From: Actinomycetes bacterium
Lineage (GTDB): Bacteria > Actinomycetota > Actinomycetes > Actinomycetales > Cellulomonadaceae
NCBI GenBank assembly: GCA_021793115.1
Contig: JAJYTJ010000074.1
Span: 1-17,636 of the forward strand
Direction: 5' to 3'
Length of the DNA stretch: 17,636 nt
Part shown: positions 14,621 to 17,636 of the stretch, one piece after another
Numbering within the stretch: position 1 is the first letter of the stretch
Layout of the letters: each line of letters begins with the position of its first letter
Translations under genes and position numbers: made by a program
Notes under the pieces: model-generated
What the model saw: only the letters and a program-made list of their open reading frames with translations
What the model was told of the DNA's origin: nothing
Database searches by the model: none

Positions 14621-14636
14621 TACGGTGGGCCCCGTG
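14621..14636 (+). promoter_or_regulatory. Predicted -10 box placing ppc on a leaderless transcript
   Basis: TACGGT (14621-14626) fits the TANNNT -10 pattern and is followed by exactly seven bases before the GTG at 14634, so transcription should begin at or next to the start codon. No convincing -35 box is visible, and the only Shine-Dalgarno-like bases (GGTGGG) overlap the -10 box. Confidence 0.4.
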
Positions 14637-17300
14637 ACCACTCCCGACGTCCCCGCGCGCGGCCTGGCACGGCACGAGGTCCCCGAACCGCTCCGCACCG
14701 ACGTGCGGCTGCTCGGCGGGCTGCTCGGCCGGGTGCTGCGCGAGACCGACGAGACCCTCTACGACGACGTCGAGAAGTTGCGCGAGCTGGCGATCCGCGC
14801 CCACGACGAGCCGGAGTCCGGCGCGCTCATCGAGGCCGAGGGCCTGGTGGCCGGCTTCACGCTGGAACGGGCCGAGCAGGTGGCCCGCGCGTTCACGTGC
14901 TACTTCCACCTCGCCAACCTCGCCGAGGAGTACCACCGCGTCCGCGTGCTGCGCGAGCGTGAGGCGTCGCTGCCGCCCCAGCAGCTCGCGCCCGACGACT
15001 CGTTGCCCGCCGCCTACGCGCAGCTGGCCGAGGAGGTGGGGGAGGACGAGGCCCGCGAGCGGCTGCAGCGACTGGAGTTCCGGCCGGTGTTCACGGCGCA
15101 CCCCACGGAGGCCCGCCGCCGCGCGGTGGCCCGCTCGATCCGCCGCATCGCGGCGCTCGTGGCGGAGCGCGACGACCAGCACCCCGGAGGCATGACGCTC
15201 GCCGAGAACGAGCGCAGGCTCCTCGCCGAGATCGACACGCTGTGGCGCACGTCGCCGCTGCGAGCGTCGAAGCCCACGGTGCTCGACGAGGTGGCCACGG
15301 TGCTGGACGTGTTCGACGCCACGCTGGCGGACACGCTGCCGGCGGTGTACCGCCGGCTCGACGACTGGCTGCTGGGCGAGCGCGCCGGCACCACGGCCCC
15401 CGTGGTCCGCGCCTGGGCCCGGCTCGGCACCTGGATCGGTGGCGACCGCGACGGCAACCCCAATGTCACGGCCGAGGTGACCCGCGCCGCGGCCGCCCTC
15501 GCCTCCGAGCACGCCCTCGCCGCCCTCGAGGCCTCGGCGCGCGCCGTGGCCGACGGGCTGACGCTCGACGCCGGCAGTGCACCGGCCTCGAGCGCGCTCA
15601 CCTCGCTGTGGCAGCGCCAGCGCGCGCTCGCCGACACGATGACCGCCGGCATCGTGGCCGACTCCCCGAACGAGCCGCACCGGCGGGCGCTGCTCGTCGT
15701 CGCCGACCGGATCGCCGCGACCCGCCGGCGCGACGCGGACCTGGCCTACCCCGACGCCGGCGCGCTCGAGGCCGACCTGACCGTGGTGCAGGAGTCGCTG
15801 GCGAAGGGTGGCGCGCACCGCGCGGCGTACGGGCGCCTGCAGAAGCTGCTGTGGCAGGTGCGCACGTTCGGCTTCCACCTCGCCGAGCTCGAGGTGCGCC
15901 AGCACTCCGCCGTGCACGCCGCGGCGATCGCCGACGTCGAGGCGCACAGCCTGGACGGCGTGCTCGAGCCGCGCACGCTCGAGGTCCTCGACACGTTCCG
16001 CGCCATCGGCACCGTGCAACGGCGCTTCGGCGTGCCGGCGGTGCGGCGCTACATCGTGTCGTTCACGCAGTCGGTGGACGACCTGGCGGCGGTGTACAAG
16101 CTGGCCGAGTACGCGTACATCGGCGCGGACAAGGAGATGCCGGTCCTCGACGTCGTCCCGCTGTTCGAGACGCTCGCCGACCTGCGCCACTCGGTGGCGA
16201 TCCTCGACGGTTCGCTGGCCATCCCGCAGGTGCAGCGCCGGCTGAGCCAGACGGGCCGCCACCTCGAGGTGATGCTCGGCTACTCCGACTCGTCGAAGGA
16301 CGTCGGCCCGGTCTCGGCGACGCTGGCGCTGGACCAGGCGCAGCGCAAGATCACCGCCTGGGCGCGGGAGCACGGCATCAGCCTGACGCTGTTCCACGGC
16401 CGCGGCGGCGCGCTCGGCCGCGGGGGCGGTCCCGCCAACCGGGCCCTGCTCGCGCAGCCGCCGGGCTCGGTGGACGGCCGGTTCAAGCTCACCGAGCAGG
16501 GCGAGGTCATCTTCGCCCGCTACGGCGATGCGACGATCGCGGCGCGGCACATCGAGCAGGTGACCGCGGCGACGCTGCTGCAGGGCGCGCCGTCGGTGGA
16601 GAAGCGCAACGCGGACGCGACACGGCGGTTCGCCGGCCTCGCGTCGGTGCTCGACGAGGCGTCGCGCGTGCGGTTCCACGCGCTCGTCCGGTCCGAGGGC
16701 TTCGCCGAGTGGTTCGCCCAGGTGACCCCGCTGGAGGAGGTGGGCCTGCTGCCCATCGGCTCCCGCCCGGCGCGGCGCGGCCTCACGGTCTCGAGCCTGG
16801 ACGACCTGCGGGCCATCCCGTGGGTGTTCTCGTGGTCGCAGGCACGGATCAACCTCGCGGGTTGGTACGGGCTGGGCACGGGCCTGGAGGCGGTGGGTGA
16901 CCCCGATCTGGTGCGGACCGCGTACCAGGAGTGGCCGCTGTTCAACACGCTCATCGACAACGCCGAGATGTCGCTGGCCAAGACCGACGAGCGGATCGCG
17001 GCCCGCTACCTAGCGCTCGGCGCGCGCGACGAGCTCGCGGCGGCCGTGCTCGACGAGATGGCGCTGACCAAGAAGTGGGTGCTGGTGGCCACGGGCGCGC
17101 GGGCCATCCTCGAGAACCGCAAGGTGCTCGGCCGGGCCGTGCAGCTGCGCAACCCCTACGTCGACTCGCTGAGCCTGCTGCAGCTGCGCGCGCTGCGCGG
17201 GCTGCGTACCGGCGAGGCGCCCGAGCACGCCGACGACCTGCGCCGGCTGCTGCTCCTCACCGTCAACGGGGTGGCCGCCGGGCTGCAGAACACGGGCTGA
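14634..17300 (+). CDS. ppc: Phosphoenolpyruvate carboxylase
   Basis: This 888-residue cytosolic enzyme converts PEP and bicarbonate to oxaloacetate, refilling the TCA cycle. All diagnostic motifs are present in order: VFTAHPTEARRR with catalytic H156, GTWIGGDRDGNPNVT (265-279), FHLAELEVRQHSAVH, MLGYSDSSKDVGPVSA, LFHGRGGALGRGGGP with the mobile glycine-rich loop, LTEQGEVIFARYG, WVFSWSQARINLAGWYGLG, and the obligatory C-terminus GLQNTG. The length is normal for the actinobacterial enzyme and there are no breaks. The start is taken at the GTG at 14634, in frame with a short N-terminus before the first conserved helix (TDVRLLGGLLGRVLRETD). A GTG at 14586 is possible but would add 16 basic residues and lies before the predicted -10 box. 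Confidence 0.97.
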   Translation: MTTPDVPARGLARHEVPEPLRTDVRLLGGLLGRVLRETDETLYDDVEKLRELAIRAHDEPESGALIEAEGLVAGFTLERAEQVARAFTCYFHLANLAEEYHRVRVLREREASLPPQQLAPDDSLPAAYAQLAEEVGEDEARERLQRLEFRPVFTAHPTEARRRAVARSIRRIAALVAERDDQHPGGMTLAENERRLLAEIDTLWRTSPLRASKPTVLDEVATVLDVFDATLADTLPAVYRRLDDWLLGERAGTTAPVVRAWARLGTWIGGDRDGNPNVTAEVTRAAAALASEHALAALEASARAVADGLTLDAGSAPASSALTSLWQRQRALADTMTAGIVADSPNEPHRRALLVVADRIAATRRRDADLAYPDAGALEADLTVVQESLAKGGAHRAAYGRLQKLLWQVRTFGFHLAELEVRQHSAVHAAAIADVEAHSLDGVLEPRTLEVLDTFRAIGTVQRRFGVPAVRRYIVSFTQSVDDLAAVYKLAEYAYIGADKEMPVLDVVPLFETLADLRHSVAILDGSLAIPQVQRRLSQTGRHLEVMLGYSDSSKDVGPVSATLALDQAQRKITAWAREHGISLTLFHGRGGALGRGGGPANRALLAQPPGSVDGRFKLTEQGEVIFARYGDATIAARHIEQVTAATLLQGAPSVEKRNADATRRFAGLASVLDEASRVRFHALVRSEGFAEWFAQVTPLEEVGLLPIGSRPARRGLTVSSLDDLRAIPWVFSWSQARINLAGWYGLGTGLEAVGDPDLVRTAYQEWPLFNTLIDNAEMSLAKTDERIAARYLALGARDELAAAVLDEMALTKKWVLVATGARAILENRKVLGRAVQLRNPYVDSLSLLQLRALRGLRTGEAPEHADDLRRLLLLTVNGVAAGLQNTG

Positions 17301-17327
17301 CCCGGGCCGGGTGGCACCCGGCCCGGG
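17301..17327. terminator. Strong stem-loop terminator between convergent ppc and NUDIX genes
   Basis: CCCGGGCCGGGT-GGC-ACCCGGCCCGGG is a perfect 12-bp stem with a 3-nt loop that begins immediately after the ppc stop codon. The NUDIX stop codon facing it is 30 bp beyond. There is no T-tract, but the stability and position make a bidirectional terminator likely. Confidence 0.8.
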
Positions 17328-17357
17328 GCGGGTCCGTGCCGGGTGCGCGGCGGCGGG

Positions 17358-17636
17358 TCAGCTCGGCAGCGAGAGCACGGCCGGCAGCGGCGAGCCGCTG
17401 GCCAGCGTGTCGAGCACGAGGCGCTCGTGCGGCACCATCGGTTCGGGCAGCTCGTCGAGCGGGAACCAGCCCATGGCGGCGGCCTTGTCCGCCTCGCGGA
17501 CCGAGGGCACGCCCACCCAGCGGGTGGTGGAGAAGAACACGTCGACGCGCTGCTCCACGGGCGGCCCGCCGCGCTCGAACCGGTGCAGCACGGTGAGCGG
17601 CACCAGGTCCGCCGGGTCGACCCGGATCCCCGCCTC
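17358..17636 (-). CDS. NUDIX hydrolase, C-terminal part (cut by window edge)
   Basis: The 93 codons visible start EAGIRVDPADLVPLTVLHRF. EAGI is the end of the NUDIX box (GX5EX7REUXEEXGU), so the catalytic glutamates lie just outside the window. It continues with VEQRVDVFFSTTRW, READKAAAMGWFPLDELPEP and MVPHERLVLDTL, the usual beta-strand and helix pattern of NUDIX proteins that hydrolyse nucleoside diphosphate derivatives. The substrate cannot be judged without the N-terminal half. The reading frame runs open to the last base of the window, so the true start lies beyond it. Confidence 0.85.
   Translation of the reverse strand, partial: EAGIRVDPADLVPLTVLHRFERGGPPVEQRVDVFFSTTRWVGVPSVREADKAAAMGWFPLDELPEPMVPHERLVLDTLASGSPLPAVLSLPS

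Noticed and set aside
1..17636. CRISPR arrays, insertion sequences, tRNA/rRNA genes, attachment sites
   Set aside because: No repeat-spacer pattern, transposase or integrase motif, terminal inverted repeat pair or recognisable tRNA/rRNA sequence was seen on either strand.

Overview
This window is chromosomal DNA from a very GC-rich actinobacterium, probably a Micrococcales member close to Cellulomonas and its relatives. The evidence is the strong G/C preference at third codon positions, many GTG starts, and typical actinobacterial families (HelR, MarP, DUF2630, a two-component pair with a PF13796-type sensor). I see no phage, transposon, CRISPR array, tRNA or rRNA. Species assignment is inference only.

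Layout. Bases 1-4910 are all on the minus strand: a truncated YdeI-family protein and an acyltransferase-3 membrane enzyme (3 bp apart); a LuxR-type response regulator and its sensor kinase overlapping as GTGA; and a membrane-anchored esterase. Two near-identical 19-bp G/C palindromes lie upstream of the kinase and of the acyltransferase, suggesting a small regulon of this two-component system. From 5064 a DMT-like transporter runs on the plus strand and converges on helR (8034-5890, minus), encoding the RNA polymerase recycling ATPase that protects against rifamycins. helR is preceded by a clear promoter and by a perfect rifamycin-associated element (RAE) at the predicted transcription start. 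Upstream of that are the frameshifted remains of what looks like a YidC-type insertase.

Bases 8450-10432 (plus) hold a CPA-type cation:proton antiporter and an HdeD-like membrane protein. These converge on a DHA2-type drug exporter and a DUF2630 protein (minus). A divergent intergenic region then leads to MarP, the periplasmic serine protease known for acid resistance in mycobacteria, and an isochorismatase-fold hydrolase lacking the usual catalytic cysteine (both plus). A MarR regulator (minus) shares an unusually AT-rich divergent promoter with ppc, encoding PEP carboxylase (plus). ppc ends at a perfect 12-bp-stem terminator facing a truncated NUDIX hydrolase (minus).

How it fits together. 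Most genes are envelope, stress or resistance functions: sensing and envelope modification on the left, rifamycin protection in the middle, pH homeostasis and efflux on the right, and an anaplerotic housekeeping enzyme at the end. The most notable unit is helR with its RAE, a possible 19-codon leader ORF stopping on the helR start, and the insertase relic upstream. helR and RAE are known from other actinobacteria; the arrangement around them is what deserves a second look. I do not see a wholly new multi-gene system.
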